Positions 36,990 through 49,174 of a DNA stretch of 64,000 nt are shown here, one piece after another (positions within the stretch are counted from its first letter, which is position 1; the number at the start of each line of letters is the position of its first letter). The DNA lies in the NCBI GenBank assembly GCA_026261815.1, contig JAMPIT010000884.1, positions 15,270,210 through 15,334,209 of the forward strand, read 5' to 3'. This DNA is from Monarcha castaneiventris obscurior. Taxonomy: Eukaryota; Chordata; Aves; Passeriformes; Monarchidae. The notes under the pieces are model-generated. The model did not search any database. It was given only the letters and a program-made list of their open reading frames with translations, and was not told the DNA's origin. A program made the translations under genes and the position numbers.

Positions 36990-37215
36990 TCTTGCATTTT
37001 TATAGCTTCTTTCATTCAAGGGTCTCAAAGTGCTCTGCAAATATTCATTAAGACCCCCCGATAGCCTTGCAAGGTAATTCAGAATTATTCCACTACAGGT
37101 TTTTCACAGTGGGAAAGGGGAAGGAAGGATCAGCTATTCCAAGGTCAAGGCTCAAGCCAGGGTCCGAGGTGGGGACAGAGCCCAAACCAACAGCCCCTTC
37201 TGCCAGCTCCCCTCA
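36990..37215 (+). repeat. Ancient amniote-type interspersed repeat (MIR/LINE-tail-like)
   Basis: The stretch contains, in the usual order, words typical of an old and widespread amniote repeat tail: TTTTTATAGCTTCTTTCAT, TCTCAAAGTGCTCTGCAAA, ATTCATTAAG, CCTTGCAAGGTAA, TTATTCC, CCAAGGTCAAGGCTCAAGCC and a GACAGAGCCCA block. I recognise this as the 3' tail seen in MIR, L2 and ancient CR1 relatives of amniotes. The exact family needs a library search. Diverged and not mobile. Confidence 0.55.
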
Positions 37216-40200
37216 GCAGACTCTGCACTGGCAGCAGCAGGAAGCAGATGTGGCTCCAGAGAACTCACTGCCATGTAAGAGCTGGGAAAGTGGGACAGGA
37301 TGGGGGGAAATCACTCATGGCTCTACTCTTGATTTTTGTTTTCAACATGTTTTATTATCATGTTTCCAGAGAAGAGAAGGGAAAACAGTGCTGCATGTGG
37401 ACCCAGCATTGACATTTCTCTCTTACTATTTGCGGTGTTCTGGTCAGCAGTGATTTCAGTCAGAGCAAGGAAATATTCTGTTTCCAATCTAATCCATCAA
37501 AATGTTCATTACAAGTCAAATATCTGTGTTTCATTCGCCTTTCTCCAGTCATTTTTATTAGCATCATTCTCCATGACCTCTTTTTCACTCCATACTGAGG
37601 AAAACAAGAATGATCATAATGATCTTACATTTCTATAGTGGCTTTCATCACGCTGACATGTTGAGAGCAATGATGAGCACAGAAATAACATAAGAAGCCT
37701 TTTCAGGCATCTTCTTCTCAATTTAGAACTGAGTTTCTGAGGAGAGAAAGGCTGAATCTGAAAGCTGAGTGCACACCCTCGCTCTGCTCATTCAGGTAGC
37801 TTTCAGACATTAATTCCACCTCCAGTCCTGCAAAGCTGTGAGAAATTCCATGCGGAAGTGACCCCAACAACTAAAACCTCCCAGTTTGGTTCTCAAAACA
37901 AACATCGAGTTCAAAAAGTCTCCAGTGGCACGCTCGTTTCTGGTTTGAATGCAATGCCTAAATAGAGGCAACACCAGAATATCTATTTTTAAACAAATCA
38001 AACAACATCCAGAAGTGCTTTCACTCACATATAGCACTTCAGGGTGCCCTGCTCTCCACTGCTCTTGGAGGAATGCCCACGTTTTCCACTCCTTGCCCAG
38101 CTGTCACTATGTAAATGTATATACAAACACCTGGGTGTGGCATGTGCACAGCCTCAGACTGGCAAAGGTGTTCCAGACTGGCCAAATCTGAGTACAAGGT
38201 ATCCCCTGATTTTTCAGTTTTGGGACCATTTTTCAGATGCTTCAATGAGTATGTCTGTTCTTGATGTGGCTTCCTGGAAATCTGCACCTGAGCTTCTGTC
38301 TGTTATTACAGCCAGGAATATTCACTCATTTTCAAGAACTGCAGACGTCATGTCCATTTTTTAAAGCCATAAACCATCGATGACTTTTTTTATTCTTCTT
38401 TTTTTTTTCAAATAAATGGACCAATTAACTCTGTTTATGGGAAAAGCTATGGGATCTGATGATGAAGATGACATGAAGCAGCATTCACAGATACTATCAT
38501 GGGTCAAAATAAATACACTGTCCTATCTGAACTCAATCAATGCTCATTACCAGTGAGAAAAAGATGAAATATTATTGAAATGGAAGGATATAAGAATGTA
38601 TTTAGGTATTTAAGGCTATACCATTGGATGAACAAAAATGAACTCAATTTTATACATTGTGAAAATCAGTAAAAAAATGTAATAGAAAATAGGATTATTA
38701 TGCTTTAATAACAGCAATTCAGATCTTTCTCCTACAGGTTCTTTTTTCATGCCTGTGCTATTCCTCTGCTTCCTGAAGCTCCCTTTCACCAAGTTTCATG
38801 TCTGCTTCCAGTTCCCTACAGCTTGCAGAGCTATAAATTTGGAACAATTTAGGGAAAGTGTAAGTTCTTTTAATTACCATACTGCTGTATCCGCTGCATA
38901 GTCTAAGTTATCCTTCCCCACATTTTTTTCATTAAGTCATCCAACCCAGATATTAACTTTATTGGCAGTGTTGCCTTCAGCTGTGTGAGCCCCTGAGCTG
39001 TGGAGTACAATTAGGAAAAGACAGGAGACTGTAAGAAGTCCCTTTCTTGGCAGCAATGGTGGATGGCTAAAGACCTTTTTAACCATTTGTGCAACTACCA
39101 GCTGATTTATGGACTCACTGGACCTGTTCCACCCATATTGATGTGAGAGTGTCTTCCCACTGAAATAAGATTCACCACGTGTTCCTGTGCCAGGACAACT
39201 GCCTGCAGCTCTTCCTCAGTTTTCTCTATGTGTGCATGTCCAGCAAACATGTAAATAATTCATTTAGGCAGATTTAAGCCTGTCTCAGAAGACTAGGCCT
39301 CTGTCTCAGGACAGCAAACTCCCTAATGCTGGACATTTCAACACGACTACCGAAACACAGCTTTATTCACTTTTTGTGTTACCCTGAATACTTCCTGCTT
39401 TATTTGTGATCTCCTGAAGACCCAGCAAGCAGCACAAGACAAATACAATTAATTCTCAAAGAAGGTACTATTGATCCCATGTCACTGCCCTATTAAAATG
39501 ACATTTTGCACGATGCAGAATGACTGATGCAGAAGTTATTTAACCTGACGGATGCTAAGAGCAAGAAGGCAATAGCTGCTCACTGCATCATTATTCAATA
39601 GATAACACTTTAACTTGGCTTTGCAAAGGCCATTCTCATTTATGGGGTGCCAACAGTTTAAGATTACATCATCCACTTCTAACATTCCCTCCCTTCCAGT
39701 AAAACTATCTTAAATCCAGTCAGTGCAACAGTGAGAAAAACACTGCTAAAATCTATTATTTGAATCTGATGAAGCTACAAAGCTGGCCTCAATAATATCT
39801 GCATTCTACAATCTGTTTTCTTAGTTCTCCTCTCAGTTTCTTTACTGTAGACCTTTTAAAAGAACAAACAAACAAACAAACAAAACCCACCCACCACCAC
39901 CCCAAAAATCCTGTATATGAAATGAGGAAGACTCTCAAATTTGACTGTCAATATTTATGCCTTTTGTGTGCAAAATCCTGTATCTACACAAGCCAAAAGT
40001 TTGTAGTTTGAGTCTACAGGGATTTCCCAATCCAGCCCGGGATATTTCACACAGACTGACATGCAAAAGTAATCAGGTATTAAGCTAGGATGCTCACTCC
40101 ATCTTTTAGAAATTTCAGATTTGTTGAATCCTGTTCTTTCCTCCAAATGCATAATCTGAAAACTCTGCTACAAGAGCTAAACAAAAATCCTAAATCAGGA

Positions 40201-42944
40201 GAAAGGACTGATCAAACTTCAAGCCTTACACCACACAAACCATTTTAGTGGTGACAACAGCATTATTTGCATGAATGGGGACTGCAGGGCTTTCACTTCC
40301 TGCACTGTGCTCCAAGAGGCATCCACACAAGACAGGAGGAAGCAGGGCACTTAGGGAACACAGCAGTGCAGCCACGCCAGAGCAGCCTTTCCAGAGCCTC
40401 ATTAGTGCTGCTGAGCAGCAGCTCATTTATATCCATTTCAGGTATCTCCCAGATACTGCATGTGGACTTGCCTTCAACCCCAGCCAAAGCTCATTGAAAC
40501 AACGGGCTAATTGCTAATCCCAATTATTTTTTTTAATTGAAAGAGCTTGAGTTACTCAGGCTACGTCCACAGAGGTTTTCTGCAGACAGATGGGAAAATG
40601 GTTTGCCCAGGCTTCAGGCTGCCTGTGCAGCCTTGCTTCATCCAGGAGCCACAGAGACACAAGTGACATGACCCCATGCTTAAGCTAATCAAGCTCTGCC
40701 AAGGACTCTCCTCATGTGACATGTTATCAGCCCACATGAAGACTGATGGTTTCACTTCTATTTCCTTCTGCTCTAAAAAGGTGTAAAAGCAGAGAAATGG
40801 GATTCGAGCACGTGAACTTTTCAGTAGCTGCCTTGAGCTTCACCTTCTGTCAGACAAGAGCAGGGGGCAGATCACATGAAGTATGTGTAGAAAGTGAAGG
40901 GTGAAGAAAGCACAAGAGGCAACCTTGCAGGCAGTCCTTTTTGCCCCACTCTGGTATGTGCAGCCCACAGCTGTGGCATGCAGCTGGAAAGCCTCCTGCC
41001 ATCAGTACAGGACGCTCTTTCCTTTCTTCTCTGCCATTCCAGAAATGGACTGAGTTTGTAAGAGAGATCTGCACCATAAAGTCATGTAAAACTCTCGTCT
41101 CTGGCAGAGCATGGGAAACAAGCTGTCACTGACAGGGCATCTCAGTTTATTTAGGTCATTTACAGGAGAGCTTCTCAGCTGCTGACTGCTTTACAGGGGG
41201 AGATGGGTTGTCAGTGCTGGGCCACTGATCCCTGACAGCCCTGCTGCTGGAGCCAGTGTTTTTACTTCCAGTGTAAATTCCATGAGATAGGTAACGTGAG
41301 GACCTCTCCTTGTACCTGGGTGCTGATGAAAAGCAGTATTGAGCTTAAGAAGCAGAGATTTAAAGTCAGCAGTGTGGCTTTACTGTCTCCTTTGCTAGCA
41401 AGTCAAATGGGCAGATGAATGTTCCAAGGGACCACACCAGCAGCAGCAAAACATTTCTAACACAAACAGCTGCCTATTAATAACCACTCTGTGGAGAGGA
41501 CCCCATGTGATAAACACACCCAGGGGAATCCAAGGCTTGTGGTGGTAATCTTAAAAGGTCCCAAAGGCCTGATTATTTTGCATTGCTTAATCAATCTCTG
41601 CAGAATCATTGGGCTAACTGGCCTTTCCCTGACAGGGTAACCAGCACCAGCCTGGGAGCTTTACTCCTGCACAGCTGTTGGATGTTAACAGAGACAATAA
41701 AGCACAACTGGCCTTTACTGGTTCAGTAACAGCAGCCATTGGAATTGGCAAGGTTTGCTAAGACAGAAGGAAATGAGACAGGAAAATCCTAATTTGGTCA
41801 TTTCTCTCCCAATGTATGTGGTTGCCATATATTTCTTTGCTTAGTAGTACCCCTTGATTTGGAACAACTCGCTTTACTTACTGATCATATCCTCAGATTT
41901 ATTTTTGTAAGGAAAGAAGGCAGCATTCTGTCCTCTGTTTTACGAAACTCAGGCCAGAGAACACTGACCAGTTTCTCTTAAGCCTAAAGCCTAAACCTCT
42001 GCTTGAGCCGTTTTACACAGATTCTTGGCATCATCTGTATCAACTTTCCTTTGCCTTATAAAAGAAAAATGTGTATAAAAGAGGCAGGCATTACTGAATT
42101 AAAGACTTACAAGTGAGGAAGAATCCACTACTTCCCTAAGTATCTACAGAGATTAATTATCCATAATGTATTTTTTTTGCATATTAAACTCAGCATCAAA
42201 TCCTTAGATCTAACAGCATAAGAAATATGGAGATCAAAACACTATTGAGTATCAGAAGTCTCTTATCAATGTTGGTTCTTCTAGACCATAACCAAAGTGA
42301 CTCCTTCCCTTCCCATGGATAAACTAACTAGACCAAACTCCTTTAATCTCCCACTCTAAGTTACATTCCCCAAGCATCACTCTCATACCTTTTTCCCTAC
42401 GCCTTTTTCAAACTTGTGGCATTCTGTTTTAAGTTACATCAAAAACACAGCTTACAAGCAGCCTGCAGAGTCGTAAGACAAGGCAGCTGGATGTCATTTT
42501 AAGATCCAGCAGAAGCTGGTTCTTATTAGTCCAGAAATAAAATTATTGGTGAAATTGCATGTTTGTGATAAAGAAACCGTATAACCTCTAATGGAGATCT
42601 GTGATTGAAATGAACCTTACCTACCCAAAGACAGCAGAAAGAGATCTAGGAAGATGTAGAGATATTAAGAAAAGAAAGTTTATTTTGCATAATATTATCT
42701 TTTTTCCACATTTTGCTGAAGGGTGAAAATCCATCTCTAGAGAGATTCAGAATTAGCAAGAACCGGTTTGTTTAAACCACTTACCAACTCTTGCTGGGGA
42801 GGGAAAATTGCCTCTTTCTCTGCTGCCTTTGGTGAGGAACCCTCATCCTTTTAAACAACTGTTAAATGCAAATGTGTCTCGCTCACATGAATGATTCAAG
42901 GCTGGTTGGCTGGAAGTATGAGGAGCAGGAAAACTTAATTTGAT
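37216..42944. other. PTPRO intron 1 segment, no gene recognised
   Basis: A weak second copy of the ancient-repeat word CTTACATTTCTATAGTGGC is at about 37623-37648. A (CAAA)n tract is at 39863-39886. No exon or mobile element recognised otherwise. Confidence 0.5.
39863..39904. repeat. (CAAA)n followed by CCACC-rich tract
   Basis: About five CAAA units followed by ACCCACCCACCACCACCCC. Simple sequence. Confidence 0.75.
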
Positions 42945-43375
42945 AGGAAAGGAAGGAAGGAAGGAAGGAAGGAAGGAAGGAAGGAAGGAAGGAAGGAAGG
43001 AAGGAAGGAAGGAAGGAAGGAAAAAAAGGAAAGGAAGGAAAGGAAGGAAAGGAAGGAAGGAAGGAAGGAAGGAAGGAAGGAAGGAAGGAAGGAAGGAAGG
43101 AAGGAAGGAAGGAAGGAAGGAAGGAAGGAAGGAAGGAAGGAAGGAAGGAAGGAAGGAAGGAAGGAAGGAAGGAAGGAAGGAAGGAAGGAAAGGAAGGAAG
43201 GAAGGAAGGAAGGAAGGAAGGAAGGATGGAAGGAAGGAAGGAAGGAAGGAAGGAAGGAAGGAAGGAAGGAAGGAAGGAAGGAAGGAAGGAAGGAAGAAAG
43301 AGAAAGAAAGAAAGAGAGAAAGAAAGAGAGAAAGAAAGAGAGAAAGAGAGAGAGAAGAAAGAAAGAAAGAAAGAA

Positions 43376-43427
<52 letters not shown>

Positions 43428-43428
43428 A

Positions 43429-43504
<76 letters not shown>

Positions 43505-43550
43505 AGGAAAGAAAGAAAGAAAGAAAAGAAAGAAAGAAAGAAAGAAAGAA
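42945..43550. repeat. Long polypurine microsatellite, (GGAA)n then (GAAA)n
   Basis: 606 bases that are all A or G on the plus strand except for one T at 43227. The left part to about 43295 is GGAA units with a few GAAAA and GGAAA interruptions near 43021-43050. The right part is GAAA units with short GAGA insertions at about 43300-43355. Uninterrupted open frames across it on both strands are an artefact of the repeat. On the PTPRO sense strand this is a 600-base pyrimidine tract. Confidence 0.97.
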
Positions 43551-46500
43551 TCCAATGGGACCTTTCCTTTTTGATTAAAGCAATTGTTTCAAATCCTTTT
43601 TCCCCTCTGCAACCTCTGAACTAAACCTGCTGATGGACTATGGCAAGCTGTTATGGCCCAGGACACATCAAGATGTTGGCTACTGTTACATAAGTGCACT
43701 AAAAGTTAAACCTTTGCTAAGAAGAGAAAAAAAAGAAAATATTTTATATACTCTCCTGATCAGGAAATAGTCGAGAATGTGTCTAGGAAAAAAAAAAAAT
43801 CTGTGCAGTACAAGCTGCGTCTGCAGAGACACTGAAATGACAAATCTCATGGCAATATTTAACCCAGGACCTATTGATCTGGAGGAATTTCATCAGCATC
43901 ATCTTGTTCCCTCCTGTCTAATCAAAGCATTTCCTACCCCCACACCACTGCTGTCCTCCCTGGATGACAACAGGACTGTCAGGATGCCACAGGAATCCTG
44001 TTATACTGCACTAAATGTTTTCCATAAGTTTCAGATAACTGTGCCAGACTCAAGTAAACAGCATCTCCATGTGCCTTTCATCATGTAATGTAGAGCTGCA
44101 TTCTTATTTTATCAGCAAAGATTCCTCCATTATGAAGATGAAAAGTCGACCATAATGCCTGCAGATATAATTGTAGTTATTCTGCTCCAAGTGTTTTGCT
44201 CTCCTAAGAATCCAATTTCCAGCAGTTTTGCTTTTGGACTACTTCATACCTGAGCACATGCAAATTAGATTCAACACTGGAAACAATGCAGACTTGTAGA
44301 GAAAAGACTTTCTATGTCAAAAAAGCCAGGGGAGTACCATGTACCTGCTTTGTGACCAAGAAAACACAACTGGGAATAGATTACTAGAGCTGGTTATAAA
44401 AAGCTCCATGGTTCTGAGCTGTAGCTTTGGGTTTTGGGTTTTTGGGTTTTTTAGGTTTGGGTTTTCGTTTGTTTCTTTGGTTTTGGGGGTTTTGTTTGTT
44501 TTTTCTAAAGGGGGTTTGAGTGGAAGAATATGAAAGAAATTAAGGTTATTCACATGGCAGAGCAAATCTGCCTGCCTGAAGACCTCAGAAATAATGTTAC
44601 AATTTTAACATGGCAGGCAGAACTAGATGAATAATTTAGGACATGAAGCACGAGCAGACTTCCCTTATCCTCAGTGCCACCTTCTCAGAGTGCAGCTGGG
44701 GCTCCTCGCTCAGGCAGGATGCTCATCTGTGCCATGTCTACAGCACCAGACTCACAATTTGGACCATCAGGAAAAAGATGACCTTATTTGCATTCACTGT
44801 TACTCTTGTTTTGCTCATGATAAAGCAGCACTTTTCCTTTGGTGGAAATTACTCTCTGTGAAAAGTTCACGTACCAACAATAAATTATGATATTTCGTTC
44901 TTTGTGGTTTATTTGGCTACAGAGAAAATAATTTTATTTTACACTTGTATCTATATAATGGAAAAGTTCTGCAGGGTTTTTTTTGTTGCAGCATGCCAAT
45001 CAGCATTCTTTTCCCTGAGCCTATAAAATTTTAGTGTTGGATTTTAGGTTTTGGGGGAAGTCTGATAGATACCACCAAGTAAGCATTTCACCAGCCCATT
45101 ATTTTCTCTACATTTACATGTGTCCTGCAGATGGAAAAAATGCCCTTCTGAGGCATCACAGGAGTATCTGCTGTTGTCCCTGAATTCCTGGTGAAAAGAT
45201 CTTCAGCAGCTTTTTGAATACAGAAGTAGAATGTCAGCATCTCCTTTCTCTGGTCATACCTTGAGCACATGCTGGAGAAGTACAATTCCTCTAGGAATTT
45301 GTCCCCAGTCAGATGTGGTGCCTTTGAAGACTAACCCTCCTTTTCCTTTACACTTGTGTGTGGTAAAAGAGGATGAACAGTGTGCAAGCTGTGATCTCCA
45401 GGGTCTGAAGCCCTCAACTTTATCTACAAAAGGCAAATACTAATTCATTTTTTATGTATTGTACCCAGAAGTGTTTTGCTGTGTGATGCCCTGCAAGGCT
45501 AATTTGATCAACCCAGGTAGGGATGAAGCACCTGTCACGGTACCAGCACATTATTATCACTTTCCCTCTTAATTTAGATGCAGTCACTCCTGATCACCTC
45601 TGTTTGCAGACTGAAAACCTGGGGAACTGTAGGGGATGTTTCTGCATCCTCCCTTCCTGCTCAGGAAAGCAGCATTTGTTCTCTGGGCTGGGGAGACAGA
45701 GCACTGCCTGGTATCTGGCTGAGGACCCTTTCACAAGCAGTTGGTCTCCTTTAACAGCATTTAATTTGCTGAATTTATATATTTCTCATGCAAAACATCA
45801 AGAAGGTAGCTTCAGGTCAGTGATCACAGTTGGTGAGAAAACCCAGCCCAGAGCTCCTCACCTCTTCACATGGTCTGAGAGGCTGCACTGCCTTGCTTTG
45901 CAGGAAAAGGAATATTCATTGAATATACTCCCAAGCACTACAAGTTTCTCCATCCAACCAATCTCTGTCTTGACTATCCCAGAAACTTACAAACTAGAGG
46001 GACAGGCTGTGCCCAAACTGCCAGGCTGGAGGGAAGTGGGGCAATGGTGTGGCACAGCAGCCCAGTGCCCTGGCCCTGGAGTCACTGCACCAGCTGAGCC
46101 CTGAGGCACTCACCAGGACATGACCTGCCAGACCACCACCAAAACGCCCCAGGGGACTCACAGGACCACAGCTAAGAGGTCCTGACAATGGGAAGTTCCA
46201 CGTTAATCTTCACAGACAGTGACTGTCATTGCTGACACAGATGGCCCGGCCTCTCAGCTGTGCCAGCAGCTCTGCATGGGCAAAGATGCCCCACGTATGA
46301 ATGATCTTGGAAGTGAACAGAGCTGCTGTCATGTTCCTGACCCTTTCAAGGAATGGGGATGGAAAGGAGGGGGGGAGAAAAAGGGAATCACCCCTCCTGG
46401 CAGAGGGAGCAGAGCTGTCCCCATAAAGCAAAGGGCGAAGGGCTGGGGATGTAACAGATGAAGACATCGCACAGCATCTACCAAATGAGAATGTAAGATC

Positions 46501-47429
46501 CAGCTGAAACTTGAAACAGATGAAATGCCAGAACCAAAAGGCCATAGGAGACACAAGAGTGCTTCTGATAACTAACAACATCCATCACTGAAATGCTGAT
46601 GTTTCCCAGTCTCCCTCACAGGACGGGCCCTGCCACAGAGGGCCCAGCAAAACGAGGCAGCAGAGTCCCCAGGAAAGGGACACCCATCCCTGCACAGCCT
46701 GGCTGCTGCACCTTGAAACACCAAGGCAGAGGCTACTGGTGCTCCTGCCCAGCTCCACAGAGATGGCCACTGCATGTCAGAAAACCCCACACAGAAATAA
46801 ATTCTGAAGGCTTTCCTTCTGCTGTGTTGTTATATTAGTAGTGGTAAAGCAAAGAAGATAACCATACAGACATAAACAAAGTACTTTAATTTCTTTCAGA
46901 AATTCAACTCTCTGGTTCCCTTTCCATTTCTTACTCCCCCTCTCAAGAGGGAGCGAGCATTTGTTAAATTTGGCTTTGAACACAGGAAAACATTGGTTTG
47001 TAATAACCCTCCTAATTTGCTTTTCTTGGCAAGCACCCTGCACCAGCCGTCCCTGGTTCTGTTGTTAGGAGATGACTATGAAGCTAAGAAAACACACACA
47101 CAAATTCCTGAGTAATTGTACATGCAGTACCTGCTTTTTAATGCACCGCAGTGTAATTACCTTTTTGTCAGCTCAACCTCATTCTGTGCAGAACAGCTGA
47201 AATCCCTAATTACCAACTGCAGCAGCCAAAGTCCCCAGTTTGCTCCTGGGGAAGTGGTATCATTAACCCAACTCATTTTGTGCTGCTTGTCAGGTGAGGC
47301 CTGTGGAAATTTCACCTGCATTTGTTGGTTTCCTTCTATGGAAGCATGAACACCACATTCTGGATAAAACACTGGGGAAAAACCACCCCACTCCCCAAGG
47401 CAAACACTCAACAGGCCGACCCAGGAGAA
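43551..47429. other. PTPRO intron 1 segment, no gene recognised
   Basis: Includes a GGGTTTT-type low-complexity tract at 44427-44505. The 193-codon frame at 45523-46104 on the plus strand has no recognisable domain. No mobile element recognised. Confidence 0.5.
44427..44505 (+). repeat. GGGTTTT-type low-complexity tract
   Basis: Repeated GGGTTTT, GGGTTTTT and GTTTGTTT words, resembling a degenerate telomere-like or T-rich simple repeat. The units vary in length, so it is not a telomeric array. Confidence 0.7.
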
Positions 47430-47678
47430 GGTTGTAGGAAGGTGGGGCTCAGTCTCTTCTCACAGGAAACAAGTGACAGGACAAGAGGTAATCTAATCAC
47501 CTCAATTTGCACCACGGGAGGCTTAGGCTGGATATTCTGAAAAACTTCTTCCCAGAGAGGCTTGTCAAACACTGGAACAGGCTGCCCAAGGAAGTGGGTA
47601 AGCCACCATCCCTGGAAGTATTTAAAAAGATATGTGGATGTGGCACTTACAGACATGGTTTAGTGGTGGACTTGGCAG
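47430..47678 (+). mobile_element. CR1 LINE fragment lacking its 3' terminus
   Basis: Contains CR1 3'-region words in order: AGGAAGGTGGGGCTCAGTCT, GTGACAGGACAAGAGGTAAT, GGCTGGATATTCTG, CACTGGAACAGGCTGCCCAA, CCATCCCTGGAAG and GGTTTAGTGGTGGACTTGGC. The match stops after CTTGGCAG. The terminal part that normally ends in TTCCAACC and an ATTCTATGA-type repeat is absent. CR1 copies are usually 5'-truncated but keep the 3' end, so the missing tail implies a later deletion. Plus-strand sense, antisense to PTPRO. Non-functional. Confidence 0.9.
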
Positions 47679-48806
47679 ATTCATGGCATTCCCCTGCAAA
47701 CAGTAGGGAATATATCACCGTAACAGCCAGGGATTAGGGTCATGCTCTTTAGTTTTTACAGTCTTGCTTCATACTCTTGAACAGCGAGTGCATTTCCAAA
47801 GTCAGATACGACACACATAGATGCTGAGAATCCAAAGAACTCCTGAATTTTCTGTGCAGAAGTCCTAAAAAAACTTAAAGCCTTTGTGACTCAACCATTT
47901 GCCTGCCAGGAACTCTACCCCGCAACATCAGCCTGTTAGACGCCTACAAAAATTGTAATAATAAATTATTTTTGTGTGAACATACCCACTTCTTCCCCTC
48001 TTTCCAGAAACTAAATGGTGAAATAAAACAAGCGACAAAATTTTAGCAACTTCTGAGCAGATTTAATTAAGGAAACTCCATTTTATTGCAGACAGACTGT
48101 CCTATTTAATCTCCCACTCACAGGTTTTCTTCTCACTGCATTTTTGTGCAATTAAAACAAGGCAAACTGGAATGCCAATTAAACGCCTTTTGAAACAACA
48201 GCCACCCTTTCTGACACCTGTTTAAAAATGCATGAATCGACACATTTGCAAACTAATTTTGGCACTTCTGCCCTGGCCCTGATTGCCTGCATTCTGGGCT
48301 GCTGCATTTTACGCCTCAGGAGAGCAGAGAACGTCAGCCACTCACAGGCTCTGCGTGGCAGCACTGTGAGGCAGGAGGGAAAGCGGGCTCCTAAAGCTGC
48401 TGCTGAGGCAGGAGGGGCTGTGGATTTTGGCTTGGAGAGAGAGAGGAGACAGTCCCTCAGTCTCTTAATGTTCCAGGGACCCTCTCTGTTATTCATTTGT
48501 ATTGATCTACAACTGATGGAACCTCCCGAGGAACCATGATCCTGCTGCCCCTCTGCCAACCCTCTTTCACCCTCTGCTTTCACCATCCTCAGAGCATGAG
48601 AAGAATTCAGCCTCCCCCCCTTCCCATGTGGTTTCCCTTCTGCACTGAGGCATCTCCTTGGAGAGAAGAGACTTTCAGCTGCATGGGAGTGGGAAAGATG
48701 ATGAATTTAATCTCTGAATAGTCAGTTACTGTATGTGATGCCTTAGGTTTTAACTTTTATATTTTTCAAATTCTGTGCTGCTTAGAGTGTAACTCTGAAG
48801 TTCCTT
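47679..48806. other. PTPRO intron 1 segment, nothing recognised
   Basis: Short stretch between a CR1 fragment and a probable LTR. Overlapping frames at 48179-48586 on both strands have no recognised domain. Confidence 0.5.
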
Positions 48807-49174
48807 GTAGCCTGTAATTCCTGCTCTCTCGTGCTGGGCAGACACAACAAAGCCTCTCCAGGCTTTGCCTTCAAGGACAGCCAGGCTCTTCTAGGCCCAA
48901 AATGTGTAACCCAGAGCCTCTAAGGGGGGAGCAAGCTGAGGGGAATTACATCATTAAACTGGGGCTTTAACTGGAGAATTAACGCTGATATGCAAATGAA
49001 CCAAACCTATAAAGATGTGAAGAACTCATGACCTGGGGTCCATCTTGGGGTCCATTTTTGGAGGCAGCCTCTGGCTCCCCCAGGGTGTACCTTGAAGGCC
49101 CTTCAAATTAACACCGACCTTTATTCCCTTACTCTTGTCTAGTCTCTGTTTCTAGGTGGCTGGAGAAGGCATCA
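48807..49174 (+). mobile_element. Decayed solo LTR, probably ERV1-like
   Basis: The layout resembles a gammaretrovirus-type LTR: a TATA-like CCTATAAAGATG at about 49005-49016, then GGGGTCCATCTTGGGGTCC, a run ending ACCTTTATTCCCTTACTC, and a 3' end CTAGGTGGCTGGAGAAGGCA. The expected AATAAA is degraded (AATTAACAC near 49107). The start is uncertain; I take TGTAGCCTG at 48807. I could not find a convincing target duplication with these ends. An alternative start at 48776 with end at 49180 would give TCTG on both sides. Antisense to PTPRO. Confidence 0.5.

Noticed and set aside
42935..43624. Open frames of over 200 codons on both strands
   Set aside because: They are the GGAA/GAAA microsatellite read in frame; the translations are pure Glu-Gly-Arg-Lys or Ser-Phe-Leu-Pro repeats.
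44427..44505. Telomere-like GGGTTTT array
   Set aside because: Units vary in length and are mixed with GTTTGTTT; no TTAGGG unit array is present, so it is a simple low-complexity tract.
45523..46104. 193-codon frame on the plus strand
   Set aside because: Starts with ATG but shows no domain, signal or family resemblance. In 64 kb of intron a frame of this length is possible by chance, and no flanking splice or promoter evidence supports it.
47408..47737. Plus and minus frames of 70-80 codons
   Set aside because: They are readings of the CR1 3' region, not a gene.
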